From contig JANTQA010000060.1 of NCBI GenBank assembly GCA_027625915.1, positions 2,170,001-2,234,000 on the forward strand: 64,000 bases of DNA, written 5' to 3'. Shown piece by piece: positions 1-11,071 of this stretch. Positions within the stretch are counted from its first letter, which is position 1. The number at the start of each line of letters is the position of its first letter. This stretch comes from Anaeramoeba flamelloides (taxonomy: Eukaryota > Metamonada > Anaeramoebidae). The notes below the pieces were generated by a model. The model was not told where the DNA came from. It was given only the letters and a program-made list of their open reading frames with translations, and ran no database searches. A program made the translations under genes and the position numbers.

Positions 1-498
1 AAATTAATAATAGCAATTTTTCTAACTGTTGTTTCAATATTAATTTTTTTAACTTGTATAGCGTCGGGGCTATTATCGGTGATTGGTTTAAAAGATGCTT
101 ATCATAAATTAAATTCGCCTATCGATCTTCATGCTGGTAATTTTATTCGGCAATATACTCCCCCAAATGCGACATTTCTTTCTTATGCGAATTCTCATAA
201 TATCGCTTATGGATCTTATGCTGGAAGAAAAGCAGTTGCCGGTTATGATGGATGGTTATGGTCTCATGGAATTGATTACTTTCAAACTAAAAACGATATT
301 AAACAAATGATAGACCCTTCCCCGAATTATTCAATGGAGCAGATTAGACAACTATATCAAAAATATAATGTTACTCATGTCTGGCAATATGATTTTGATA
401 CAGTCAAGATTTCTAATACAATAATACAAAATATTGGCCTTCGTTTAATTTATCACAACCAACATATTAAAATTTATGAATATCTTAATAATATTTAA
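1..498 (+). CDS. C-terminal part of a bacterial-type multi-pass membrane protein (glycosyltransferase-like), cut by window edge
   Basis: The frame is open from base 1 to a TAA at 496-498, so the true start lies left of the window. The first 26 codons make a hydrophobic helix (LIIAIFLTVVSILIFLTCIA), followed by a soluble domain of about 130 residues. That domain holds AGRKAVAGYDGWLWSHGIDY near its middle. An 'aGR..GY.GWLWSHG.dy' block is familiar to me from the extracytoplasmic C-terminal domain of bacterial and archaeal integral-membrane glycosyltransferase-like proteins (GT-C, RgtA/YfhO type). The family call rests on memory of this motif only. Codon use is A/T-ending like the neighbouring genes, so if the gene was acquired from bacteria it has adapted. 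The substrate is unknown. No intron is visible in the part seen. Confidence 0.6.
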   Translation, partial: KLIIAIFLTVVSILIFLTCIASGLLSVIGLKDAYHKLNSPIDLHAGNFIRQYTPPNATFLSYANSHNIAYGSYAGRKAVAGYDGWLWSHGIDYFQTKNDIKQMIDPSPNYSMEQIRQLYQKYNVTHVWQYDFDTVKISNTIIQNIGLRLIYHNQHIKIYEYLNNI

Positions 499-522
499 TA
501 TTTTAATTAATATATCCCTCGA

Positions 523-563
<41 letters not shown>

Positions 564-1072
564 AATAAATAAATAAAAAAATGTTATAAGATTTAATTAA
601 GTAATTAATAAAATTATTTTATTTTATATTATTTTTGATCAAAAAATGAGAATAATTTAAGAATAAACCAAATAAAATTTATTGAAAATAATCATCTTTT
701 TTTTAATTTTTTATTAAAATACAACAAAAAAAGATTTTTTTTATACCCTATAATATTTTTTTGGATCATCGGATTTCACCATCAAGAAGAATACTCTAGT
801 TATCTTAATTGATGTAGAGATCCAGATAAAATCTATTTTTTAGTAATTATTTTTTTATTTTGAAAATATAATAATTTTGATAACAAATATTAATTAAAAA
901 TAAAAGTTAATTGGTAATTTTCCGAAGGTACTGTGTTTTGTTCGGATAACTGGTGGATTTTTTAATGATTTATATAACTCTAGCCAATATAGGCACTTGG
1001 TAACACTCTATAAAAAATTAAACATAATTTTATAGCATACACATTTTATTCTTTAAAATCAGGATCTTTTAA
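499..1072. other. AT-rich spacer with (AAT)n microsatellite
   Basis: An (AAT)n microsatellite lies at about 521-561. Otherwise I see only AT-rich spacer with no coding or RNA signal. Confidence 0.6.
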
Positions 1073-1272
1073 TACATTTAGTTCATCTTATAAGCTATAA
1101 ATTTTCAACTAAATCTAAGGCACAAAAAAAATCTTAAATTAAGTTACAAAATTCAAATTCTAGCAAAATAGCTTGTCTAAAAAAAATTCCAAAAAATGTG
1201 CCTTAATTTGAGATTTTTCATGTACATAAAATTTCGTTGAAAGTTTGTGTCTTAAAAGTGGAACTGGCTATA
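1073..1272. mobile_element. Palindromic Tc1/mariner-type MITE, copy A (diverged)
   Basis: About 200 bp whose two halves are inverted repeats. The halves carry the family words 'AAGGCACAAA' and 'TTTCGTTGAAAGTTTGTG'. The outer ends are eroded (TACATTTAGTTC on the left, GAACTGGCTATA on the right), so this is an old copy. It codes for nothing. Confidence 0.75.
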
Positions 1273-3720
1273 GTTCAAAAAATCTTGTATATAGGGATTA
1301 AGATACCTGAAGAATCAAAAAAAAGTAATTATGTTTTAGGTGTTTGGTTATTAGCTTATTTTACTTCTTAGAAAATTGATTTTTAAAATAGGATGGGCTT
1401 TAATGTTTGTCTAAAGAAAAAAAATGATATGTTTTTTTTTTTTTATAAAATCCGAATTAAAAACCAAAAGACTTAAATATTGGAAGTTATAAAAAAATTT
1501 CGATTTTTGTGTTATCAATTGAAATTTTTATTTAGGATTATTGCCTGTTAAGGGCTTTATTGAAAATTATTGTATCTTTTTTGGTTATTAGAGTAAAAAA
1601 GGGAGATAAAAATTTTGATCCTAAATATAAACTCTTTTTCAAATATTGTGACTCACCTGAAATAACAAAATGAAACAATAAAAAATTATATTTTAGTATT
1701 CAAGAACAATTAATAATTAAATATGATTTTCAATTCCCTTTTAAGTCATTCTAAAGATATAATAACCTGATATATTAGTAATAAAAAATAAATTAAAACC
1801 AAAAACGCAAAAAAAGTGAGTCACAATTATTGAAATGAGAATTACCGATTTTTATTTCTGAACTTTCACTGCAAAAAAGTTGAACAAAAAGATTTTTTAT
1901 GAATGATTAAAATTATTTTCGAAGACTATACATAGTCTCAATTTTCATAGTGATGATTGCCTTCTCGAAGATCGTTTTTTTTTCCACATGATCTTTTGAA
2001 AAAAAATAAAAAAAATGAAAAAAAAGAAAAAGAAAAAGAAAAACATAAGAAAAACAAAAATTTGAAAAAGCAAAACTAAAATTTACAATATTAGAAAAAA
2101 TGATTCTGATCGAAAATTTGAAAATATTTTTTTGTTTTGAATACTTGAATAAACCCTCAAAAAAAAACTTTCATAAACATTATAAAGTAAGTCAAAATTT
2201 TTAACATCTAGTTCATATATAAAAAAGTATTAAATAACATTTTTTAGACAATCATTATAATTCATCCTAAATCAAAAAACATTCAGTTAAGAACAAAAAT
2301 AGTATGAATTTATCCCTTACCTACGTTAATTTTTTTCTTCAGTCTTCTGTGATTGTATACATTAAGGTATTCAATTCAAGGAATCGATGATAAAAATAAA
2401 ATAAATATTTATTACAAATTTATAAATAGATAATGAATTTTGAATGAAATTACTATTTATTATCATTCTGTATTTTAAAATGTTTTTGTTATCAAAATAA
2501 AATGAAATTATATGAATTTGGAAGGAAATTTTCACTTATTTAAATGAATGATCATTTTAAAAACAACTTACTATGTAACTTAACTATGATTGAATATTAG
2601 GTTTTAACAAAGTGATAAAAGCGTTTTTTTATCGTTATTTTACATTTTAGTAGGTTAAACTATTGGAATATGTGTATTGTTAATGATTGAGTATATAAAA
2701 ACTCTTTCTCAAGGAAAGTGAATTTTTTTAGAGTAATTAAATTTGATAACTCCCTCTTTTATTGAACATCTAGAATAGACACCATAATACGTATTTGAAA
2801 CATAATTTAATTATTGAAAAAAACATGTATTTTTTGCAAAGTAAGCTTCAAAGAATTTCCAATGTATTTCTAATATTTGAAAATAATTAATTTTTCAGTC
2901 TCTGTATAGTTTTTAATTTTGACTTGTAAATAATATTTTTATTTTTTATATTAATTTTTTAATATTTTACTATTATTTTTTATTTCAATAAACTTCTCTG
3001 TAATTACTCCCTTCTCTCAATATTAATAATAAAAAAATAAACTATTTTTCAAAAATATTGAATCTCTTTATTATACAATCACCATTGTGGAAAAAAAGGG
3101 AAAGTAGGAAAAAAAGTGAAACACGATTTTTCATTGGGAACATTTCTATGATTTTTTCAATATAATCTTATCAAAATAAATTTTTCAAAATTTATTTCAA
3201 ATTCTTTTTATAGTTTTATTTTTTTTTTTAGAGAATAGACTTTTACCTTTTTCAAATTTAATTATACTTTTTCAAATTTTTGTTTTCCTATATCTTATCG
3301 ATTTTTTAAAAAAAAATATTCTTTTTCTTTTTTTTTTCTTTTTCTGTTTCTTTTTCCAAATTTTCTTTTCTTTTTTTTTTTTTTGTGCAAAAGATCAAGT
3401 TGAAAAACTAAATGTTTCAAAAAGGTAAATAAATATTAAGAAAATTTTGAATTGGTTTTGTCTTTTAAAGTGAAATTATTTATGAGTAAAAAATATTCTT
3501 TACAACTTTATTCTATTTGAAGGTTCAGATATAAAAAATCTGAAACATGCTTTTTAAAAATTTTCTACCAATTTTTTTTAGTTTTTGGTATAATTTTTTA
3601 TATTTTACAAACTATCTGGCTTTTATATGTTTAGAATGATTTAAATATTAAATCATTCATCGGATTTAAGAATTAGTTATTCTTGAAAACTAATGATAAT
3701 CTTTTTTTTTTTCAATCTAT
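1273..3720. other. AT-rich spacer; eroded MITE end near 3090
   Basis: No gene is seen. At about 3082-3150 there is a single eroded end of the CCATTGTGG-type MITE seen whole at 52394 and 38474 (ACCATTGTGG, then GTGAAACACGATTTTTCATT and GGGAACAT). I did not find the matching second end. Runs of T and of A with Lys-like codons occur around 2000 and 3330, without open frames of note. Confidence 0.5.
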
Positions 3721-3921
3721 TACAGTCAGTTTCACTTTTAAAGCACAAACTTTCAATTAAATTTAAGGCACAAAAAAATCTCAAATTAAGGTACAAAATT
3801 TGGTATTTTTTTTTTTACAATTTATTTTTACTAGAATTTGAATTTTGTGCCTTAATTTGAGATTTTTATTGTGCCTTAAATTTCGTTGAAAGTTTGTGCC
3901 TTAAAATTGAAACTGACTGTA
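3721..3921. mobile_element. Palindromic Tc1/mariner-type MITE, copy B
   Basis: A complete copy starting TACAGTCAGTTTCACTTTTA and ending ...GAAACTGACTGTA. The two halves form a near-perfect hairpin around a central A/T tract with TTTACTAGAATTTG. TA lies at both ends, as expected of a TA target duplication. It is non-autonomous. Confidence 0.85.
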
Positions 3922-3924
3922 TTT

Positions 3925-4470
3925 TATTTTTACCTTTTTTTATTTGAAATAGATAATAGAAACTCAAATAATAGGAATAAAGTAGTTAATAATTCATATT
4001 TTGAAAAAAATAATTTAAGAATTTTTTTCATTTTTTTAATATCTAAAAATTAACTCAATAAATACATAATATAAAAAACCAAAGACTGATAAGTTTTATT
4101 TCTGTTGTTATAAAACTAATTGTAACATCATTATGTTTCTAATATTTTTGAAATGAAATGTCAAAACAATCTATACTTAATTGTTTAATTTTTTTTTAAA
4201 AAAATTGATTTTTTTAATCAACTAATCTATACACAAGAAACATTTAAGAAAGATATTTTGAAACTTTGAAATCTTTTTCTTGAAGTTTAAGCTTGAAATT
4301 TGTTTTGGAATTCAGATTTTTTCTGTCAATTCATGGGTCTGTTTCCAAATACAATAAATCATTGTGTATTGATTAGATATGCTATTTGTACCATTTTATT
4401 AATTTAAATTTTTAGAGACATTTGACCCATCAAAAACAAATGTATCTTATATTTAATAACATAAGGGTTC
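3925..4470. mobile_element. Eroded copy of the ~750 bp long-TIR element (family C)
   Basis: Shares blocks in the same order with the copy at 19236-20186: 'ATTAACTCAATA', 'CCAAAGACTGATAAG', 'TAATTGTAACATCA', 'ACATTTAAGAAAGATATTTT', and TTTTTAGAGACATTTGACCCAT at the right. The left end is not recognisable. No coding capacity is seen. Confidence 0.55.
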
Positions 4471-4694
4471 ACTTTTAGTATTTTTGGTGATTGATACTTT
4501 TCTTTATGTTACATTATTGGTTTAATTTTTATTTATGAATTTGAAAACAATAGAAATGTCTTATTCCTCATCAAATAAAACTGTACCTTTTCTTCAGGTC
4601 AAAAATTGAAAAAAAAACATCCTACAATAATGTTATGTCTTAATTGAAAAAAAATGTAGGACATACAAAGAATAAGTCTCACTTTCGAAGATTA

Positions 4695-5134
4695 CTGTAG
4701 AGAGAAAAATTTTGGGCACAGAAAAATGGTTGGGTAGCATTTTTAATTTTGAACCTTACTGAAAATGGTTTTTAATTTCAATCGTTTGTGAAATAACTAA
4801 AGTAAATAACAATAATCTACTTCTTAGAATAACGATTATTGTAATTCTACTTTTTCAAAACCTTATCTCTTATAGTCTAAAGCAAGTTTAAAAATTACCA
4901 TTTTCAGAATTAATAGTAAACTTTACCAAAACTTGGATTTTTGTTAAAAATGCATGATCTACTTTAGTTATCAACCATTCAAATGAGTATTCTACAAATA
5001 CCACCGATTAATGAACGTGTAACACATTTAAACCTGGATTTATATAAAAGTCACCTCGTTATCAATAGGATTTGATTTTCGATATTACTAAGGTTCCCAA
5101 TTAAAAATGGTTTCCAAAATTTTTCTCTCAACAG
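4695..5134. mobile_element. 440 bp MITE with ~50 bp inverted ends and TTA target duplication
   Basis: The left end CTGTAGAGAGAAAAATTTTG matches, inverted, the right end that reads CTGTTGAGAGAAAAATTTTG on the minus strand. Both continue inward into 'ATTTTTAATT...GAACCTTA'. TTA directly flanks each end (4692-4694 and 5135-5137). The inner TIR word TTTTTAATTGGGAAC is shared with the CCATTGTGG elements at 38474 and 52394, so the families are probably related. Three-base TTA duplications are typical of PIF/Harbinger elements. The element ends about 65 bp upstream of the SGT1 start codon and may overlap its promoter. Confidence 0.7.
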
Positions 5135-5200
5135 TTAAATTGATTTATTTTTTCATTCTTTTAAAAATTTGTTCATTAATAATTTTTAATACTTTTAAAA

Positions 5201-6723
5201 ATGACAAACCAAACCTCGAGTCTCTTATCAAATGCTAACTCTTTAATGGTTGATGGTAATTTTCTTTTACTTTCTTTTACGATCCTTTTCAAAAAAGATC
5301 CTCTTAACAATAATTTACTTGTTTTATTTTTCCCTTATAAAAAATCTTACAAACTTCATTAGAGGAATACGAGGAAGCCCTTGAAGAGTACAACCTAGCC
5401 CTTGAATCAGAACAAAAAAAATCAAGTGACAGCGAACTCCTTTTTAATATTTTTTTGAAACGATCTGCTTGTCATTTGAAAATTGGAAACTATATAGAAT
5501 CCTTAAGTGATGCTAACTCTGCGCTGAAGATCAAAGAAGATAGTTATATTGGCTATTTAAGAAAAGGGTATGCAGTGATTCATCAGTTTTTTTTTTATTT
5601 TATTTTTCTTTTTTTTTCGACACACTCATCTTAAGCTTAATTGAAAACTTTTCTTGGTATTTTCTTCTTTAAACTTAACTTGCAATTTGGTCTTTGTTTT
5701 TTTTTTTTTGTGAAAAAAAATCAATTTAGAATCTCTTTATTTGAATTAGAAGAATTTAAAAGTGCAGAGAGAGCCTTTGAAAAGGGGTTAGAAATTAAAA
5801 AGAATCATAAGCAATTAAAAAGATGGTTAAGGAAAGCCAAATTAGAAATCGAAATTGAGGAAGGTGATGAATCCAATGAAAAGGAAAAGGAAAAAGAAAA
5901 AGAAGAAGAAAAAGAAAAAGTAAAGGAAAAGAAACAAAAAGCTCTGGAAATTGAAAAAAAAGGATCTTCGAGCGAAACAGAAGAGTCGTCTAAAAAAGAA
6001 ACACAAACTGAAGAAAAGAAACCAACATTTAGACGTGATTGGTTTCAAAATCGGGAGTTTGTATCTGTTACTATCTTTATCAAAGGCCGTACAAGAGAGG
6101 ATTGTGAAATCGACTTTGCGAAAAATGACCTTTCGATCTCCATCAAAATTGATAAAGATCGAGACTATGTCTTATATTTGGATTTATATTCCGAAATCGT
6201 CCCAAGTGAATGTAAATTTATTGTCAACAAAAGTAATGTGGAAATTAAATGTAAAAAAAAAGAATCTACAAGATGGAAATCGTTAGAAAGAAAAGAGGAA
6301 TTAGAAACAAACAAAATTACCAAACCACCAAAGACAGAAAAGAAACAAACCAATTTAAATCTCTACCCAAGTTCCAAATCACCAAAGGATTGGGACAAAT
6401 TAGTTAGAGAATCTGTTGTCAAAGAAAAAAAAGAGAAACTAATAAAGGAAAAATTAAAAGAAGGGAAATCGGTTGAAGAAATCAAATCTGATGATGAAGA
6501 ACTCAAATATCACTCCGATTCAGACTCGGATGGGGGTGATCCAATGACTAAATTCCTCAGAAAGATTTATTCAGGTGGTAATGTAGATATCAAAAGAGCA
6601 ATGGAAAAATCTTTTTCGGAAAGTGGCGGAACAGTCTTATCAACAAATTGGAATGAAGTCGGGAAAAAAAAGGTTGAAGGAAAAGCTCCTGACGGAATGG
6701 TAATGAAGCAATGGGAAAAATAA
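5201..6723 (+). CDS. SGT1: SGT1 / SUGT1 co-chaperone (TPR-CS-SGS), three exons
   Basis: SGT1 is an Hsp90 co-chaperone that links SKP1/SCF ubiquitin ligases, kinetochore assembly and, in plants, NLR receptors. Exons are 5201-5255, 5363-5567 and 5730-6723, giving 417 residues. The introns are 107 nt (GTAATT...TTAG) and 162 nt (GTATGC...TTTAG), and both joins keep the frame. Residues 1 to about 115 form a TPR module (EEYEEALEEYNLAL, then a helix pair ending RKG/ISLFELEEF across exon 2/3). About 130-184 is a Lys/Glu linker. About 187-267 is a CS domain (p23-like), and about 298-417 is the SGS domain with the hallmark KSFSESGGTVLSTNW. All three defining domains are present in the usual order. The start codon is the ATG preceding the TPR. 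The call is very secure; the exact intron borders are my reading of the sequence. Confidence 0.93.
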
Positions 6724-8768
6724 ATTAACAATTTTTTATTAATTTATTTCTTATTATATATTATCCTTACATACAAACATATATATACATATTTATATAT
6801 ATTAATTTATAAGAGATTAGATTATTTATTATTTCATTTAAATACTTTTTTTTTTTTTTTAAAACTTGGAAAGAATTTAATAGATACGATTTTTATTATT
6901 TTCATTAATAGTATTTTTAAGTTCATCATGATAAAATTTGGTAATTGTCAAATATTTGATCCACTTCATCAATTAATTATCTTTTAATATGTTATCTATT
7001 GATTCTTTCCATATTCTCATTTTACAAATTATTTATTATTAATACTTTCAATTATTATAAATAGAATATTATTACTTTCAAATTAATCATTTTTTTTTTT
7101 TTTTTTATTTGCATCAAGAACATTTTCATCATTTCTTCAATATTTTTATTCAAAGCAGATCGCTGGAACTGATTTTATCTTTAATATTTTCAAAATGTTC
7201 ATCTTTAGATCATTTGAATAATTTATTTTTGTGAAATTAAAAAAATAAAATAATAATCATATATATATTTTTATCGATAAAGCTCTATTTGCCTACAACA
7301 CATAAAAAAATTTTTAAGAATCCAAAAAGGTTAAATCTTAGACATTTAATTCAAAGTTGAACTATTTTTCAAATTGAGAATAGCCTAATAAAGAGAAAAA
7401 AAGAATAAAATTTGCTCATTCATTAAAAAAAAATTATTAAAAATTTCTCATTTATTTTTTTTTTCTAAAATATTGATCGTCAAAACTAACAAAATAAATA
7501 TTAAGATTTTAATATTTTGTTCACAAATAATTTAAATTAACTTCAATTTCTATCTTTTAATTGTAAAAGTTGTAAACTTTCTTTGGGGGTGGGGGGTGGG
7601 GTGGGGGGATAAATAACAAATTTGTTTCCCAAATACTTTGTAGTTTGAATTTTTTTTGAAAAAATATTTTTGTATATAAATTACTATTTAATTTGATTTT
7701 TATTTTAAAGGGTGGAAATGAATTTCCTCTTACAGCATTAATTTCTTAGAGGTTTTTAGTGGTTATTAAACCCTGGTTATATTCCCATTGATTCATGTAA
7801 CTTGAAAACTTTAATTTTTTAAACGAATGAAAATTTTTTATCGACCTCTTATAAGTTTAAACTACTTGTAATTTATTTTTTCTCTGAGAAAAAATTGGAA
7901 ATCTGCTTCTCTTTAAATAAAATCAATCAAAAACAATAACCTTAATCTCTCAATTTTTATGTAGAAATTTCGATGGGTCATGTTTTTTTATCATTAACTA
8001 TATTTAAATAAATAATAATTCTTAATTTTGAATAATAACGAGGATATTTTTCTTATTGTTTTTGTTTATTTGGATTAAAGATTTCTTACAACTTGTTCGC
8101 TTTTTATTGAATTAAAAGTCACTAAGGAAAAAATGACATACCTTTAATTATTTCTTAATCTTGTTTTTTTTTTTTTTTTTTACATAAGTTACTATTTATA
8201 TATATATATATATATATTTATTCTTGTTATAAACATAAAGAATAACTTTTTAGATAATTTGAATCTTTTTAATAAATTAAATATCAAAGTATTTCCTGTC
8301 TACATTAAAATATTTTTTGTTGTTAGGTTTTTTTTTACGAAATAAACAGAAAAAATTAGTTATTTTTGTTTTTTGTTTCTCAAATTAAAAAAAAACTTTA
8401 ATATTTTTTCAATATTCAAAAGAATACAGGAAAATCAAAGAGATTTCACTCAATTCTTTTGAATATTTATAAATTTTGATATTAATTTATCTTTATTTTT
8501 CTTTTTATTCGGAAAATAAATATATATTCTAAATAATAGAGAAAACCACAAGAAAACCGCCGTTAGGTTTTGTTTATTTTTTGTTTTGGTCGGAAAATTA
8601 ATGGATTTTCTAAACAAAAACAAGAATTTCTACAATTCTGGGAACTTAAGACCTGATAATTATTTATATTATTAGTAAACCTATTAAATTTTAAAAATTT
8701 ATGCAATTTCCACAATGAATTATTGATTATTATATTTTATTTAAATTGATTGAGATTTTATTTTCTAA
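6724..8768. other. AT-rich spacer with a G-quadruplex tract and short inverted repeats
   Basis: No gene is seen. The G-rich tract at 7585-7608 is listed separately. A (TA)n run lies at about 8197-8217. At 8413-8465 AATATTCAAAAGAAT pairs with ATTCTTTTGAATATT, and GTTAGGTTTT words at about 8325 and 8562 link this part to the hairpin repeat family D seen at 16143 and 40388. Confidence 0.5.
7585..7608 (+). other. G-quadruplex-capable tract
   Basis: Four G runs of 5, 6, 4 and 6 separated by single T residues, in DNA that otherwise has almost no G runs. This exceeds the usual G3+N1-7 rule for a quadruplex. No gene is adjacent. Confidence 0.8.
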
Positions 8769-8969
8769 TACAGTCAGTTTCACTTTTAAGGAACAAACTT
8801 TCAACGAAATTTAAGGCACAAAAAAATCAAAAATTAAGGCACAAAATTTGGAATTTTTTTTTTTAAAATTTATTTTTACTAGAATTTGAATTTTGTGCTT
8901 TAATTTGAGATTTATTTTGTGCCTTAAATTTCATTGAAAGCTTGTGCCTTAAAAGTGAAACTGGCTTTA
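8769..8969. mobile_element. Palindromic Tc1/mariner-type MITE, copy C
   Basis: Starts TACAGTCAGTTTCACTTTTA and ends GTGAAACTGGCTTTA, about 201 bp, with inverted halves and the same central TTTACTAGAATTTG word as copy B. One end is slightly eroded. Confidence 0.83.
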
Positions 8970-9072
8970 ATTTTAAGTTTTTTGTTTCCAAATTAATAAT
9001 ATCGTTTGTGATTTTTTGTGATAAATTTTCAGATAAAGTAAACAAAAATGTCGAGGGTGGTTTTAAAATAGT

Positions 9073-9106
<34 letters not shown>

Positions 9107-10278
9107 CATATATCTTGAATTTATAATTTGATTTATGTTAAAATTGTAAAAGGGGAAGATGGAAAATAATAGTTTTTGAAAAAAATGTAAAATAGAAATA
9201 ATATATATTGGTTGTTAGAATTTATATTCTTTTTGAAAATTAGATCTACTGTGATTGTTTTGATTAGGAAATAATTCTGTTACACTTTGATTTTATTGTA
9301 AAAAATATTCTTTTAAAATAGATGTAACTGCTGATCGAATTTTTTTGTTCTTGTGATTTTATACAATATCTGTAAATTGAATACATTCAAATCCTTCAAT
9401 TTCAATAAATATGTTGGTATCTTTTTTGTCATTTCTTTCCATATATCCATCATTATACCTTAATAGTTTCAATATAGAATAGAATGTTACCCCAACTATA
9501 TCAATTTTATCCATATTATAAAACCCTTTAAAAAACATTTCAATGGTACCCTCTGTAATTCAATATCTAATTTATTTCTCATTTCCTTTTTAAATATCAT
9601 TACTTATTACCGAAATATTTCCATTATTGGTGGTGTTTTCTTGGTTTAAAAACATCTTAAAAGGTCTGAATATTATTCCAATCATAATTAAACTCTTTTT
9701 CAGACAAAGTAGCCCAGTTTGATTGAAGAAATGTGAAATATTCTATAAGTTCAATTAATTATTCTTCTCAAACAAAAATTTCAATTTTTTGTTCAAAATC
9801 ATTTTATCTCATTTTGCAATTTTTTTTTGAATTTTGTAATTTTTTTTTTGTATTTTGCTTTTCTATTTTTTATTTTTTTTTTAAAATTTAATTTAAAAAA
9901 AATGTTTGAAACTTCAAATTAACATTGATGAAAAGTGTATATTTGTAGGTTCTTTTCAAATTCATACGTTTACAAGTAAAAAACCTTATTATCAATACTT
10001 TGAATTTGCTAAAGAAATTGAATAATTTTCACAAGACGTTCCAATGAAATGGACCCAAAAAATTTAAAAAAAAATTTTTTTTTATTTAAATTTAGGGTTT
10101 GTTTAGGCTTTTCTTTTATGATTATTTATTCAAATATGAAGTGAAACGTTTCTTTTATTTCTAAAAAATCTAAGGTTGGTCGATTCTTTGAAATAAAGTG
10201 AGTTTTTCATTTTATGCTGTCATACTTGAAGTCAAATGAATTTTACTCGTGGTATCTCTTTATTATTTTCTATTATAA
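8970..10278. other. AT-rich spacer with (TA)n and a decayed coding stretch
   Basis: Interrupted (TA)n occupies about 9072-9113. The decayed coding stretch at 9360-9720 is listed separately. The rest shows nothing. Confidence 0.5.
9360..9720 (-). pseudogene. Decayed protein-coding remnant, family not recognised
   Basis: On the minus strand a run of about 60 codons without a stop reads like real protein (it includes YNMDKIDIVGVTFYSILKLL). Flanking stretches read as protein-like in other frames. Base texture also differs, being less homopolymeric than the surrounding DNA. It is broken in several places. I do not recognise the family; it could be a host gene remnant or part of a mobile element. 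Confidence 0.35.
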
Positions 10279-10454
10279 TATTCCCAATTCAAACTTTAAG
10301 AAACAAAATTTCAACGGAATTTAAGGTACAAAATTCAAATTCTAATAAAATGATATTTGTAAAAAAAAATTCCAAATTTTGTGCTATAATTTGAGATTTC
10401 TCTGTGGCTTAAAATACCGTTGAAATTTTGTGTCTTAATTGTGGTTTGACTATA
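10279..10454. mobile_element. Palindromic Tc1/mariner-type MITE, copy D (diverged)
   Basis: About 175 bp with the family words in inverted order (AACTTTAAGAAACAAAATTT on the left, TTGAAATTTTGTGTCTTAA on the right). The ends are eroded, so this is one of the older copies. Confidence 0.7.
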
Positions 10455-10871
10455 TAAACGATTGCCCAAAATACCCCATGCTTAATTAATTTATTTGGAA
10501 CATCTAATTTTTCTTTTAAAGGTCTCAAACTCTCGAATTCAATACCATGTTAAGGGAATAGTTTATATTATTTTTTTTTTTTTGGCCAATTTTTAAATAA
10601 GGATTCCTGATCTAGAAATAAGTTTGAAATTGAAAATAAGCATGGTTTTCAAATCTAAGTAATATGTAAAAAATTTTCTCCATCTCTATTAAATTTAGGT
10701 AAAAAAATTTAATATAGATTAGCACCTTATGTCTGTTTATGATTTCATCAACAATTGCACTTATTAGATGAAATCCTGTTTTTTTTTTAAACAATAATCA
10801 GAAAGGCTATTAAAAAATAATATTTGAAAAACAATATTGAACAATAGATCAACAATAATAAATAAAAAAAA

Positions 10872-11071
10872 ATAGTTCCAGTTTTAAGACACATACTTTC
10901 AATGAAATTTAAGACACTAAAAAAAAATCTCAAATTATAGCACAAAATTCAAATACAAGTAAAATAATTTCTATAACAAAAAAACATTTCCAAAAAATGT
11001 TTTTTAAAACTGAAATTATTTTGTCTTAAATTTTGTTCAAAGTTTGTGTCTTAGAAGTGGAACTGGGTGTA
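10872..11071. mobile_element. Palindromic Tc1/mariner-type MITE, copy E (diverged)
   Basis: About 200 bp starting TAGTTCCAGTTTTAAGACAC and ending GTGGAACTGGGTGTA, with inverted halves. Several positions differ from the family, indicating age. Confidence 0.75.
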
